DNA from: Candidatus Anammoximicrobium sp.
GTDB taxonomy: Bacteria; Planctomycetota; Planctomycetia; Pirellulales; Pirellulaceae
NCBI GenBank assembly: GCA_012515235.1
Contig: JAAYYU010000142.1
Span: forward strand, 1-64,000
DNA: 64,000 nt
Direction of reading: 5' to 3'
Below the pieces are notes generated by a model. That model saw nothing but the letters and a program-made list of their open reading frames with translations. It had not been told where the DNA came from and ran no database searches. This document shows positions 17,901 to 26,215 of the stretch, in pieces; position 1 is the first letter of the stretch; each line of letters begins with the position of its first letter. Both the position numbers and the translations under genes were made by a program.

Positions 17901-18071
17901 GAGGGCAGTCAGAAGACGGAGAACTACGGCGGCATTCGGCCCGGCTGCTGGATCAACGCCATCCCGGCGGGCGGGCTGGTGCTGCTGGCCGACGCGGCCA
18001 GTTGGTGTACGTGCAGCTATCTGAACCAGGCAACGATCGCGCTGGAACCCATCCCGATGGCGGGCGAGTAG
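14985..18071 (+). CDS. Secreted PQQ-propeller protein with an embedded methyltransferase domain
   Basis: A 1028-aa protein beginning with a signal peptide (ending about SRGADW). Residues about 30-455 carry PQQ/BamB-like blades: DAATGKTLWTT, DAADGRVRWKF, NAATGQVVW, DIATGKMRW. Residues about 465-590 are a class I SAM methyltransferase: motif I is LDLACGDGQLALELA, then an acidic FDAD and the later LPYPDSVADLVVSG. A second propeller half follows from about 600 (YNGTVLWEIP, DPQTGRRLWSF, DARTGEVLWEN, RTADGARLWDS). No PQQ-dependent dehydrogenase active site is obvious, so it is more likely a structural or sensor propeller. A methyltransferase inserted between propeller halves in an exported protein is odd, since SAM is cytoplasmic; the domain may be degenerate. 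GAGG precedes the ATG. Confidence 0.85.
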   Translation: MLNSWSVLFAVALAWTVAGDSRGADWPCGRADAARSGWTAEPLGVELSLRWTAVESHPPAPAWPSLKRMPFDRACQVVVAGGRVLYGTSADDKVVARDAATGKTLWTTFADAPVRFAPAVWRDRVFVVSDDGLLYCLDAADGRVRWKFRGGPRNELVLGNGRAISRWPARGGPVVADNLVYFGAGIWPTEGIFLYALNAATGQVVWCNDSSGGMEMDQPHGGARAVSGASAQGDLVVAGDALIVPTGRAVPAVFNRADGTFRYFHLQANRAAGGSEAAAFDQFFVNGGTLFATADGRLQQVLGTPSRGPSPRITHSYTAGVQIAAHPKWIVCAKDSALFALDRQRLLVESEVLDRKGAKKTVRVLGKPAWEVELPGGAATSLIAAGEWAIAGGAGVVTARDIATGKMRWQASVSGTVYALAVAEGRLLASTDRGRIYCFGSGDAPPVEWAAKPAAVASGEGPFAQAADEIVQRTGVTQGYCLDLACGDGQLALELARRTELQICAFDADPTQVAAARQLLDAAGVYGVRVTVHQADPAALPYPDSVADLVVSGRSVLAGADAAAARGLADLPRPDGGIMCLGRPGELQSSARGPLPGAGKWTHQYGGPANTVCSGDTRLKGPLQMRWFRDTDLLMPSRHGRGPAPLVADGRMFVAGLDALRAASIYNGTVLWEIPLPSLLAAYHQDHLTGVAATGSNLCLGGDRLFLHTGDRCLVLDVKTGSQIAEFPAPAAPGGQPGRWGYIAWQDGILFGSTADERHVVTESWNAYRGKLDMTGLLSESSQLFALDPQTGRRLWSFTPQHSIRHNTIALEPGRVYLIDRPLAAGDRPASDPAQAATAHPTGRLVCLDARTGEVLWENARDIFGTLLAVSQPQGVLVMSYQATRFSLASERGGRLAGFRTADGARLWDSESKYRSRPVLIGDAIYAEPEKFDVRTGKVLPFEFARSYGCGILAGSQRLLVYRSATLGYYDLEGSQKTENYGGIRPGCWINAIPAGGLVLLADAASWCTCSYLNQATIALEPIPMAGE

Positions 18072-18140
18072 GCAGGGCAGGCCGGCCGAACGGCGCGGGG
18101 TTTTCCGGCCGACGACGGACGAGAAAAAAAGGAATCAGAC

Positions 18141-19319
18141 ATGCCGGCGGGGAAAGAGTTCCTGACGTCGCGCGAGCGGCTGCTCAAGGCGTTAAGCCTC
18201 GAACCGCCGGACCGCGTGCCGATCGATCTTGGCGGCAACCAGACGGGCATCCATCGTCTCGCCTACGAGGCCCTCCTCCGACATCTGGGCATCCAGGACG
18301 AAATTACGATCATGGACTCCGTGCAACAGCTGGCGCGGCCTTGCGAGGAGTTGCTTCAGCGGTTTCACGTCGATACGCGTTACATCCACGCCGGAGCGGC
18401 GGCGGATTTTCGGGGCGAGATCGTCACCCGGCAGCGGGACGGCCGCACGTGGCACGACCTGACGGACGAGTTCGGCGTGACCTGGTCCATGCCGGACGAC
18501 GCTCCCCTGTACATGGACATCACGCATCATCCGCTGGCGGAGGCCCGGATTGGGGACCTGCGCGATTATCCGTTTCCCCAGGGCGGCGACCCCAGCCGCT
18601 TTGCCGGATTGCGCGACCGGGCGCTGCAACTCCGCCGCGAGACGCCCTACGCCGTCATCAGCGGCATCAGCGGCGTGGTGTATGAAACTTGCTGGTACCT
18701 GCGCGGCCTGGAACGCTGGTTCATGGACATGATCGAGCAGCCCGAATTCTGCGCGGCCCTGCTGGACCAGACGCTGAAGTTCTGGCTGGACTGGTTTGAC
18801 GTGTTCCTGGCCGAAGTCGGCGACGTGGTCGACGTGATCATGATCGGCGACGACCTGGCCGGCCAAGGCGGACCCTTGTTCCAGCCCGAGTTCTATCGTC
18901 GGGTTGTCAAGCCGCGGCACAAGCAATTGGTGCAGACCATCAAATCCCGGACGCGGGCCAAGATCTGGTATCACACCTGCGGCGCGTGCCAGTGCTACAT
19001 CCCCGATCTGCTGGACAACGGCATCGATATCCTCAACCCGATTCAGATCAGCGCCGCCAACATGGACCCGGCTGATTTGAAATCCCGCTACGGCAAACGT
19101 CTGGTTTTCTGGGGGGGCGGGATTGATGCCCAGCACGTGTTGCCGCGCGCCGACCCGGAAACCGTGCGCCAGCATGTGCACCGCAACGTGACGGCCTTCA
19201 AGCCAGGCGGCGGCTATGTGTTCAACAACGTCCACAACATCCAAGCGGGCGTGCCGGCCGAGAACGTCGTCGCCATGTACGATGCGGCCTACGAGGCCGG
19301 GTTCTACGAGTATTCTTAG
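18141..19319 (+). CDS. Uroporphyrinogen decarboxylase family protein, MtaA/CmuA-like
   Basis: A 392-aa TIM-barrel protein of the URO-D superfamily. It opens with TSRERLLKALSLEPPDRVPID, the usual start of the corrinoid-methyltransferase-like branch (MtaA, CmuA) rather than of heme-pathway HemE, and it lacks the HemE arginine motif near the N-terminus. Later segments include IGDDLAGQGGPLF, WYHTCGACQCYIPDLLDNGIDILNPIQ (a His/Cys pair that could hold zinc) and FWGGGIDAQHVLP. Zinc-dependent methyl transfer is therefore possible, but in planctomycetes these genes are numerous and uncharacterised. AAAAAAAGGAA lies before the ATG. It starts 69 bases after the propeller gene on the same strand. Confidence 0.85.
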   Translation: MPAGKEFLTSRERLLKALSLEPPDRVPIDLGGNQTGIHRLAYEALLRHLGIQDEITIMDSVQQLARPCEELLQRFHVDTRYIHAGAAADFRGEIVTRQRDGRTWHDLTDEFGVTWSMPDDAPLYMDITHHPLAEARIGDLRDYPFPQGGDPSRFAGLRDRALQLRRETPYAVISGISGVVYETCWYLRGLERWFMDMIEQPEFCAALLDQTLKFWLDWFDVFLAEVGDVVDVIMIGDDLAGQGGPLFQPEFYRRVVKPRHKQLVQTIKSRTRAKIWYHTCGACQCYIPDLLDNGIDILNPIQISAANMDPADLKSRYGKRLVFWGGGIDAQHVLPRADPETVRQHVHRNVTAFKPGGGYVFNNVHNIQAGVPAENVVAMYDAAYEAGFYEYS

Positions 19320-19546
19320 CTTCTCTAGCCCGACAACTCCTCCCAGGGCTCAAGATCGTTACGACCGTTACCGATAACAGGGGACGGAAGAAGGCCTTCC
19401 GTGCGCCCACGCCTCGGCGCGGATGCTAGCGGAGTTGTTCCTCCACGGCGACCGTCTGATCCGCTGGCGCCAACGTGCCGGCTCCCGGACGGTGAAGCCT
19501 GTCTTTGCCCCGGTGCGTTATCCTTTCGTCCGAGCGGACACAGCTT

Positions 19547-20809
19547 ATGACTACCGCGAAACATCGACAACCGGCAACCGCGGCGGGTCCCCGGCGCGGG
19601 GCGAGTGAGAAGCAGTCGGAGAGAACCGAAGAGCCGATCCCTGTCTTGATCCGCTTGCCCAAACTGTCCCTGGACTCGGACTTGGGATCGGAGTCGGACT
19701 CGACGGCCGCCGGCGGAGTCGTCGGAGACGCCGCGCGGGCGACGATTCCGCTGCGGGTCTCGCTGCCCAATTCCGGGTTGCCGGCCGGTTCGCCGGCCGA
19801 TGTACCGCCGTCCGCGGCGAGTGATGCTGGCGGCGAGTCTGCGGGGGCCACCGGGATCTCGGCGGCGAGCCAACGTATTCCGCTTTGGTCCGTGTTTCCT
19901 GGGTCGTGGCGACTGGGGCAAACGGGTCAACGGGCGGGCGGTCGGCGACGTTCGCAGCGGTTCGCGTTTTCCGTGTCCAGACAGACGCTTCGCGCTGCGA
20001 TGGCGGTCGGCTTGATCGTCATTCTGGTGACAGCCTACCTGGTCATCTCGTCAGGCTCGCCCCCGCCCGGAGCGCCGGAGGCGGAAGAGGAACTGGCGTC
20101 CGTGGTTGAGTCGCCTGCGACGGTCCTTGCTTCGGCCGGATCGCCGGCCGCATCTCCATCGCCGCTTGTCTCCCAGTCCCCGGCTGTATCCCAAGTGCCG
20201 GCCGCATCCCAAACGCAGGCCCCAGCCCCGTCCCCGGCGGAACCTCAATCGCCGGCTTTGCAGGGAGCGCCGGCGTCGTCGGCCTCGGATGCCGCCCCCG
20301 ACGCGGTCGCGTCGGCAGAGGCTGTGGCTGTGGCTGTGAAGGAGACTGCAAAGCCAGAAAAGAGCCCAATCGAGACTCCGCCGCAAGTGGCCGCGGGCGG
20401 CGGCGCCAAGCCGTCCGCTGCGGGCGATTCCGCTTCGGCCGGATCGCCGGCCACACCAGCGTCTGGGCCAGGCCAACCGCAGGCAAGGACTTCGCCCGAA
20501 GAGACGCGGCCTGCGGAGCCGGTTCTCGGCCCCGCTTCCAGCACTCCGCTGAACGCGCCGGCCGAGCCGCTGACGGCGGAAGCAACGGCCAGCAACGCCG
20601 ATGCGGCAGGCGGCGAGGTGTACAGTTACCCGGTGACGAATCCGGCCACCTTTCAGTACCCGGTCGACTACCACGAACGGTTGCAGCCACAAACGCGAAG
20701 CGGGGCATCGCCAAACGCTTGGCCGGCGCCGAGCGGCGCGGGGGTGTCCGATCGGCCGCCGAGCACCGCCCGCTTGCAGCCGCGCATCGAACCGCCGCCG
20801 GTGCGTTGA
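19547..20809 (+). CDS. Ala/Pro-rich single-pass membrane protein
   Basis: A 420-aa protein with no recognised domain. Residues 1-149 are polar with a basic stretch (GRRRSQRF) before one transmembrane helix at about 150-169 (MAVGLIVILVTAYLVI). The remaining 250 residues are low-complexity, dominated by Ala, Pro, Ser and Gln (SPSPLVSQSPAVSQVP), expected to span the periplasm or cell wall. I took the ATG before TTAKHRQ; a TTG 42 bases upstream is possible. It lies 81 bases before the CpsD-like ATPase gene, in what looks like a three-gene unit with the ExeA-like gene. The layout recalls membrane adaptor or chain-length partners of tyrosine-kinase-like ATPases, but that is an inference. Confidence 0.65.
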   Translation: MTTAKHRQPATAAGPRRGASEKQSERTEEPIPVLIRLPKLSLDSDLGSESDSTAAGGVVGDAARATIPLRVSLPNSGLPAGSPADVPPSAASDAGGESAGATGISAASQRIPLWSVFPGSWRLGQTGQRAGGRRRSQRFAFSVSRQTLRAAMAVGLIVILVTAYLVISSGSPPPGAPEAEEELASVVESPATVLASAGSPAASPSPLVSQSPAVSQVPAASQTQAPAPSPAEPQSPALQGAPASSASDAAPDAVASAEAVAVAVKETAKPEKSPIETPPQVAAGGGAKPSAAGDSASAGSPATPASGPGQPQARTSPEETRPAEPVLGPASSTPLNAPAEPLTAEATASNADAAGGEVYSYPVTNPATFQYPVDYHERLQPQTRSGASPNAWPAPSGAGVSDRPPSTARLQPRIEPPPVR

Positions 20810-20890
20810 GCGAGGGGCGGGACGCGGTGCGGGAAATTTGCCCCACAGCCGGCCGCTCGTGTCGAGAAGGAACAACTGCGGGAGTGAGTC

Positions 20891-22168
20891 ATGAGCGCAT
20901 TGGACAAAGCCTTCATCAAAGCCTACACCAAGGATCCCTGTCCCCCTGCAACGGGCAGCGAGGACGATTCGGCGGACCTGGCCAGAAGCCCTTACATGGA
21001 CTGGTACGAGACGGCACCTGCCGGTTCACTGCAGGGTCCGTACGGGGGCGAACCGGTGTACCGCATCGACGACGCTCACGACTCGCCACAGGGTGCGCGT
21101 CTGGCGCCTCATGCCCCGTTGGCACCGTCGCCGACGTACAGCGATCCGGCCTACGGCAGCCCTTACCGGGCGCCGCCGAGTCCAGACCCGCTGGCCGCCG
21201 AAGACGCTTGGGGGGCCTGCGCAGCCGCTGCCGGCCCCGCGTCGGCTCAGCCCGTCGGGGCAATCCCTGCCACTAGCCCGCCCGCCGTCCTTCCGCCGCC
21301 GACCACCTTGCCGACGGCTGTGGGCCCGACGGCGACGATCGCGCCTCCGTCTGCCGCGACCGCCGCAGGACCGGCCGGCGGTTTGCCCGCCGCTCAGGCG
21401 GCCCCGCCCGACGAGGTGAGCGAAGCGGTCGAGCCGTCACGGGCGTCGAAACTGCAGAGTCTTTTCTCCGAATCCGCTGCGGACGAGGAGGCGGCCCAGG
21501 CGTTTTGGCCGGACTGGGAAGTCGACCGCCTGGTTTGGCCAACCCTTTGCGAGCGGTTGCTGGCGGCTCAGGAACGGTACTTCCGCAGCGTTGGGCAACG
21601 GCTGAAGTCCGCTACGCAGGACAGCCACCACGTGGTGATGATCAGCGGCACCCGGCGCGGTGAAGGCCGCACGACGCTGGCCCTGTGCCTGGCCCGCAGC
21701 GCGGCGCAAGCAGGCGTCTCGACCGCCCTGGTCGACGCCGATCTGAAGAATCCGCAACTGGGGTTGCGGTTGGGCGTGGAGACATCCTGCGGCTGGCTGG
21801 CAGTCGGTACGGACGATACGCCGTTGAGCGAGGCCGCCGTGGCTTCGCTGGAGGAAGGTCTCACGCTGTTTCCTTTGGCCGGTCCGGAAAATCCGGAAGT
21901 CGCCCCCGGCGCTCCGTCCCGCCTGGCGGTGCTCCGGGAGATCGCGGAGCACTTCCCGCTGGTGATCGTCGATACGGGGCCGCTGGACTCCGACGGCCGC
22001 CATCTGTTTGCAGACGGCGACGAGTGCCCCATCGACACGGCGATTGTGCTCCGGGACCTGCGCAACACGACGGAAAGAAAGGCGCTCGCGACAGCCGAAT
22101 CGCTCCAGCGCAGCGGCGTGCCTGCGGTGGGCATCGCCGAGAATTTCTGCGAAATGGAGGCCGACTAG
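20891..22168 (+). CDS. CpsD/CapB-like ATPase with long disordered N-terminus
   Basis: A 425-aa protein. Residues 1-190 are Pro/Ala/Ser-rich and probably unstructured. Residues about 215-425 are a ParA/MinD-type ATPase of the bacterial tyrosine-kinase group that controls polysaccharide export: GTRRGEGRTT at 253-262 is the Walker A loop, ALVDADLKNPQL the Walker A' motif and LVIVDTGPLDSD the Walker B. The usual lysine of GxGK(S/T) is replaced by arginine (GEGRTT), and no Tyr-rich C-terminal tail is present, so kinase activity is doubtful. GGGAG stands seven bases before the ATG. Neighbours are a membrane protein upstream and an ExeA-like ATPase downstream. Confidence 0.75.
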   Translation: MSALDKAFIKAYTKDPCPPATGSEDDSADLARSPYMDWYETAPAGSLQGPYGGEPVYRIDDAHDSPQGARLAPHAPLAPSPTYSDPAYGSPYRAPPSPDPLAAEDAWGACAAAAGPASAQPVGAIPATSPPAVLPPPTTLPTAVGPTATIAPPSAATAAGPAGGLPAAQAAPPDEVSEAVEPSRASKLQSLFSESAADEEAAQAFWPDWEVDRLVWPTLCERLLAAQERYFRSVGQRLKSATQDSHHVVMISGTRRGEGRTTLALCLARSAAQAGVSTALVDADLKNPQLGLRLGVETSCGWLAVGTDDTPLSEAAVASLEEGLTLFPLAGPENPEVAPGAPSRLAVLREIAEHFPLVIVDTGPLDSDGRHLFADGDECPIDTAIVLRDLRNTTERKALATAESLQRSGVPAVGIAENFCEMEAD

Positions 22169-22234
22169 CTAACAACGGGAAATGGGGATGTCGTGCTGCT
22201 GTTTATGATCGCACATTTGCACGACAGGGGGTGC

Positions 22235-22317
22235 GGCTTACAGAATTCAAGTTTGGCCGATGGTGCGTCCAGTTATGGGCAACGACTTTGCTCGGCCAAA
22301 ACTGAATTTTGTAAGCC
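22235..22317. repeat. Imperfect 26-bp inverted repeat (MITE/REP-like)
   Basis: The arm at 22235-22260 (GGCTTACAGAATTC...) and the arm at 22292-22317 pair at 23 of 26 positions around a 31-base loop. Outside the arms, GGGG and CCCC blocks extend the symmetry. There is no T-run, so a simple terminator is unlikely; a mobile-element end pair or dispersed palindrome is more plausible. It lies in the 350-base gap between the CpsD-like and ExeA-like genes, which shows no other feature. Confidence 0.8.
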
Positions 22318-22518
22318 TGACCCCAGCGCCCAAACCGTGACTTCATCAACGATGCGCAAGAAAGTGCCGAAATCCCGTTGGATGTCAGCGGTGCAGCCGG
22401 CAGGATGGAAGTGCCGAAGGCCGACCGCGACGAAAACGCCGGCGCAGCCGACGCGTTTGACGGAACCGGGAACCGAACATTCCAGCAGCCAGCGACAAGC
22501 GGAAGCGAGGCAGTCACC

Positions 22519-23343
22519 ATGTACACCGCCTTTTGGAAACTGAACGCCAGGCCCTTCGACCTCGGTTACGAAGCCCGTTTCTACTATCCCGGCGAGTGCC
22601 ATCAGGTGTCGCTGTTGAAACTCCGCTATGCCCTGGATCATCCCTGCGGCGCGGCGCTGCTGGCCGGCGTGGCGGGAGTCGGCAAGTCACTGCTGGCACA
22701 GACGTTGCTGCAGAACTTGCCGGACTCGTTCGGGCCGCTGGTGTACGTCAATTTCCCGCAGATGTCGCCGGCGGAATTGCTGGCGCTGGTGGCCGAGGAG
22801 TTGACCGGGCGAAGCATGGACGGCACCACCGTCGACCGGAGCGTTTCTGCCATTCAGCGGACCTTGAACCTGAATGCCGAGGACGGACGGCGGGCGGTCC
22901 TGGTGCTGGACGAAGCCCACTTGCTGCGCGACACCGAGGCCCTGGAGACGTTGCGGCTGTTGATGAATTTCGAGCCGGCCTGGACGACGTTGCTGGTCGC
23001 GCAACCTTCGTTGCTGCCGGCCCTGGAACGGATGCCGGAACTGGAGGAGCGGATCGGGGTGCAGTGCCTGCTGCGGCCGTTGACCGCGGAGGAATCGATC
23101 AGCTACGTCAGTCACCGCCTCGTCGCGGCCGGGGCCAGCGGCGTCGACGCCATCTTTGAGCCGGCTGCCCTGGAGATCATGCACCAGTTGTCCGGCGGGA
23201 TTCCGCGCCGTCTGAACCGGCTGGGCGATCTGGCGCTGCTGATCGGGTATGCCGAAGAGCAACGCCGCGTGACCGCGGCGCATGTCGCCGCCGTCGCCGA
23301 AGAACTGCTGATCGGCACCGCGCCCCTGCGTCACGCTGCGTAG
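22519..23343 (+). CDS. ExeA-like AAA ATPase
   Basis: A 274-aa ATPase of the ExeA/GspA group. It starts MYTAFWKLNARPFDLG, the usual opening of these proteins, then Walker A GVAGVGKS (50-57), Walker B LVLDEAHLL (128-136) with DEAH at 131-134, and the sensor part SGGIPRRLNRLGDLALLIGYA. No transmembrane or peptidoglycan-binding domain is attached, unlike ExeA of Aeromonas. Relatives occur beside exopolysaccharide/exosortase loci and beside transposition genes. GAGG lies eight bases before the ATG. With the two upstream genes it may work in envelope polysaccharide export, but no glycosyltransferase or exosortase is in the window. Confidence 0.85.
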   Translation: MYTAFWKLNARPFDLGYEARFYYPGECHQVSLLKLRYALDHPCGAALLAGVAGVGKSLLAQTLLQNLPDSFGPLVYVNFPQMSPAELLALVAEELTGRSMDGTTVDRSVSAIQRTLNLNAEDGRRAVLVLDEAHLLRDTEALETLRLLMNFEPAWTTLLVAQPSLLPALERMPELEERIGVQCLLRPLTAEESISYVSHRLVAAGASGVDAIFEPAALEIMHQLSGGIPRRLNRLGDLALLIGYAEEQRRVTAAHVAAVAEELLIGTAPLRHAA

Positions 23344-23403
23344 GGCGAGGTCATCGCCAAAACGGGGGATGGAAACGCGCGCCGCTTGTCTCTTGAGCGC
23401 GGT

Positions 23404-24711
23404 TCAGCTTGCGGGAATCGGGACGACGCGTTTGCAGTTCGGACAGCGGCCCTTCTTTCCTGCGCTCGCGGCCGGAGTGCGGACCAGGCTGTGGCAGTGC
23501 GGACAAGGGAATTCAATGCGTTGCCGCGGCGCCGACGACGACCGCGTCGGGATGGGGATGATCGCGCTGCAGTTGGGGCATTTGCCCCTCTTGCCGGCCG
23601 TCGCCACCGGCGTTCGCACGGGCAGTCCGCACTGGGGACAAGCGAACTCGATTTTGTCCGCCGGCGGGGAGGCGGGCGGAGCCGGAGTCGCGGGCGACGG
23701 CGTAGACCCCCTGGCTGCGATGGATGGCAAGCCGATGCCAGACTGCGAGGCGACGGACGTGGCCTGCAGATAGCCGCGCAACGCCTTGCTGAAATCGCGC
23801 ATCGACCCGTAACGCCGGTCGGCATTCCGGGCCATGGCTTTCAAACAGATCGAACAGAGAGCGGAATCGAGTTGCGGCTGAAAGCGCGAGGGCGGCTCCG
23901 GGTCGGACGTCAAGATCTGGGCGAAGACCTCGGCCGTCGAACCGCAGAACGGCGGCCGGCCGGCGATCAGTTCGTACAGGATGACGCCCAGACTGTAAAT
24001 ATCCGACTTGGGGCCCACCTCGGCCGTCGCGCCCCGCGCTTGTTCGGGACTCATGTAACTGGGAGTCCCCAACACTTGGCCGCTCTGCGTCTCGTACGCC
24101 TCGCGGATAAAGCTGCGGGCCAGCCCGAAATCCAGGATCACGGGCTCGCCGCGTTTCTCGTTGATCATGATGTTCGAGGGCTTGAGGTCTCGATGGACGA
24201 TCCCCCGGTCGTGGGCTTCCGTCAGCGCGGCGGTCAATTTCAGGAGGATCTTGGTTGCCGTCCGGGGAGGGATCGGCTTGTCGGGGTTGACCAGTTGCGA
24301 CAACGGCGTCCCCTCGATGAACCCCATGACGATGTAGTGGCTCCCCTGAAACTCGCCGACATCGTGGATGGGGCAAATGTTGGGATGGCTCAGTTTGCCC
24401 CCTGACCGGGCCTCGCGAAAAAAGCGATTGACCTGATCGGGCGTCTCAAACGCCCCGACGCGGGGGATCTTGACCGCCACTTCGCGGTCCAACTGTTTGT
24501 CGTAGGCCCGGTAAACCGTGCCAAATCCGCCCCGGCCCACGACTTGCCGCAACTCGAAGCGGCCAAAACTCGCGGGCAAAGCGTCGTCGGGGATCTCCAC
24601 ATAGGTGACCAGCGAGGCGGTCGTGTTCAGATCCAAGGTGACCGTCGGCCGGGTATCCGGGTTCGAGCCGTGCTCCGAGACGGGCGATTTTCTCTTTTCA
24701 ACGTCCGACAT
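23404..24711 (-). CDS. Serine/threonine protein kinase with C-terminal zinc ribbons
   Basis: A 435-aa Hanks-type kinase. The Gly loop is GRGGFGTVY (59-67), the ATP lysine Lys81, the catalytic loop HRDLKPSN (173-180) and DFG at 194-196, followed by GTPSYMSPEQARG. After a Ser/Pro/Ala linker the last 75 residues hold two zinc ribbons, each with CPxC pairs (CPQC/CPNC and CPHC/CPNC). There is no transmembrane helix or PASTA sensor, so the kinase should be cytosolic. GGAG lies ten bases before the ATG; a GTG 18 bases further up is also possible. It converges on the ExeA-like gene with a 60-base gap and diverges from the M20 peptidase gene. Confidence 0.93.
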   Translation of the reverse strand: MSDVEKRKSPVSEHGSNPDTRPTVTLDLNTTASLVTYVEIPDDALPASFGRFELRQVVGRGGFGTVYRAYDKQLDREVAVKIPRVGAFETPDQVNRFFREARSGGKLSHPNICPIHDVGEFQGSHYIVMGFIEGTPLSQLVNPDKPIPPRTATKILLKLTAALTEAHDRGIVHRDLKPSNIMINEKRGEPVILDFGLARSFIREAYETQSGQVLGTPSYMSPEQARGATAEVGPKSDIYSLGVILYELIAGRPPFCGSTAEVFAQILTSDPEPPSRFQPQLDSALCSICLKAMARNADRRYGSMRDFSKALRGYLQATSVASQSGIGLPSIAARGSTPSPATPAPPASPPADKIEFACPQCGLPVRTPVATAGKRGKCPNCSAIIPIPTRSSSAPRQRIEFPCPHCHSLVRTPAASAGKKGRCPNCKRVVPIPAS

Positions 24712-24985
24712 GCTCGAACTCTCCGACACGCGCTCCTGCCTACGCTCCTCGCGAACCGCGAATCAGAGTATTATTATTCCTTGCAGCGGAGTTTTTCACA
24801 AGCGACGATCCGCGTGTGATGTCCACAAGCCGGGCAATTCCTCCCACAAACCGAGGTCCGACCTCAGCCGGACAGCCATTTGCCGCCGGCGGAAATCTCG
24901 CCGGAAGACCGTGTTTTCCGCGAAAAATCGAGCTTCTCGTCGCCGGACAGGTTTGTCGCGTCAACCATCGGAAACCGAGGCAAGC

Positions 24986-26188
24986 ATGAGCAGCCCAGCC
25001 AAAACAGAGCGAATGTTGGAACCTGACTTGCGAAGCGCCGTCGAACTGGTTTTGCAGCTGATGCCAATCCCGGGACGTAGCGGCGAAGAGGGCGAAGTAT
25101 CACAGTTTGTCCGTCGCGAATTGCTCCGCGCGGGAGCTGCGGCGTCGGCGATTCAGACCGATTCGGCGCATCGCCGTACACCGGATGGCGGCCAGACGGG
25201 CAACCTCGTCTTCAGCCTGCCGGGCACCGTCCGCGGGCCGCGGCGGATGCTGTCTGCGCACCTGGACACCGTCCCGATCTGTGTTGGATCGCGTCCGTTG
25301 CGTCAGGGAGACGTGGTCCGTTCGGCAGATCCGGCCACCGGTCTGGGCGCCGACGATCGGGCGGGTGTGGCCGTGATTCTGCATGCGGCATTGGAAATCC
25401 TGCGTCACGGTCTGCCTCACCCGCCGCTGACGTTTTGTTGGTTTGTCCAGGAGGAAACCGGCTTGCACGGCTCCCGCTGCTTGACCGCAAGACGGCTCGG
25501 CAAACCCGCCATGGCGTTCAACTGGGACGGCGGGTCGCCGGCCAAGCTGACCATCGGGGCCACCGGCGGATACCGGCTGGGAATCGAGATCGGCGGGCTG
25601 GCCAGCCATGCCGGCAACGCGCCGGAATACGGCGTGAGCGCCATCGCCATCGCGGCCCTGGCGATCGCCGATCTGCACCGCGGCGGCTGGCATGGCGACG
25701 TCCGCAAGGGCCGTCAGCGGGGAACCAGCAACGTCGGGGTGATCCGGGGCGGGGACGCCACGAACGTGGTGACGGATTGCGTGCGGATTCGCGCGGAAGC
25801 GCGCAGTCACCAGCCGCGGTTTCGGCAACGAATCGTCGCGGAGATCGAAAAGGCCTTTCGCCGGGCCGCCGCCGAAGTCCGAAACGCAGCCGGAGCAACG
25901 GGCCGCGTGCAGATTGACGGCCGGCTGGACTACGAATCGTTCCGCTTGAACGAGCGGGAACCGTGCGTGCGTCTGGCGGCGGACGCCGTGCGGGCGATCG
26001 GCCGCGAGCCCGAATTGGCGGTCACCAACGGCGGCCTGGACGCCAACTGGCTGGTCAAACACGGCATCCCCACGGTCAGCCTGGGCTGCGGCCAACGGCA
26101 GCCGCACACGACGAGCGAAACGTTGTCCGTCCCCGATTTTGAGGACGCTTGCCGAATCGCGCTGCGGCTGGCAACGACCGGCCAGTGA
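24986..26188 (+). CDS. M20 family metallopeptidase, PepT-like
   Basis: A 400-aa predicted di-zinc aminopeptidase. Metal-site motifs are SAHLDTVP (His92, Asp94), GLGADDRAGVAV (bridging Asp123) and FVQEETGLHGS (Glu156-Glu157, the base and ligand). A dimerisation insert follows with GGLASHAGNAPEYG, and the last ligand His is in QPHTTSE. This layout matches tripeptide aminopeptidase PepT and related deacylases rather than carboxypeptidase G2. It has no signal peptide, so it should act on cytosolic peptides. GAGG stands before the ATG at 24986; the frame is open further upstream but overlaps the kinase promoter. The gene is monocistronic as far as can be seen. Confidence 0.88.
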   Translation: MSSPAKTERMLEPDLRSAVELVLQLMPIPGRSGEEGEVSQFVRRELLRAGAAASAIQTDSAHRRTPDGGQTGNLVFSLPGTVRGPRRMLSAHLDTVPICVGSRPLRQGDVVRSADPATGLGADDRAGVAVILHAALEILRHGLPHPPLTFCWFVQEETGLHGSRCLTARRLGKPAMAFNWDGGSPAKLTIGATGGYRLGIEIGGLASHAGNAPEYGVSAIAIAALAIADLHRGGWHGDVRKGRQRGTSNVGVIRGGDATNVVTDCVRIRAEARSHQPRFRQRIVAEIEKAFRRAAAEVRNAAGATGRVQIDGRLDYESFRLNEREPCVRLAADAVRAIGREPELAVTNGGLDANWLVKHGIPTVSLGCGQRQPHTTSETLSVPDFEDACRIALRLATTGQ

Positions 26189-26215
26189 CGCCGGATTTCC
26201 GGCCCCAGACGCCCG

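Noticed and set aside
19547-23343. Exosortase (XrtA-type) polysaccharide locus
   Set aside because: Only CpsD-like and ExeA-like ATPases are present; no exosortase, glycosyltransferase or PEP-CTERM protein was found in the window.
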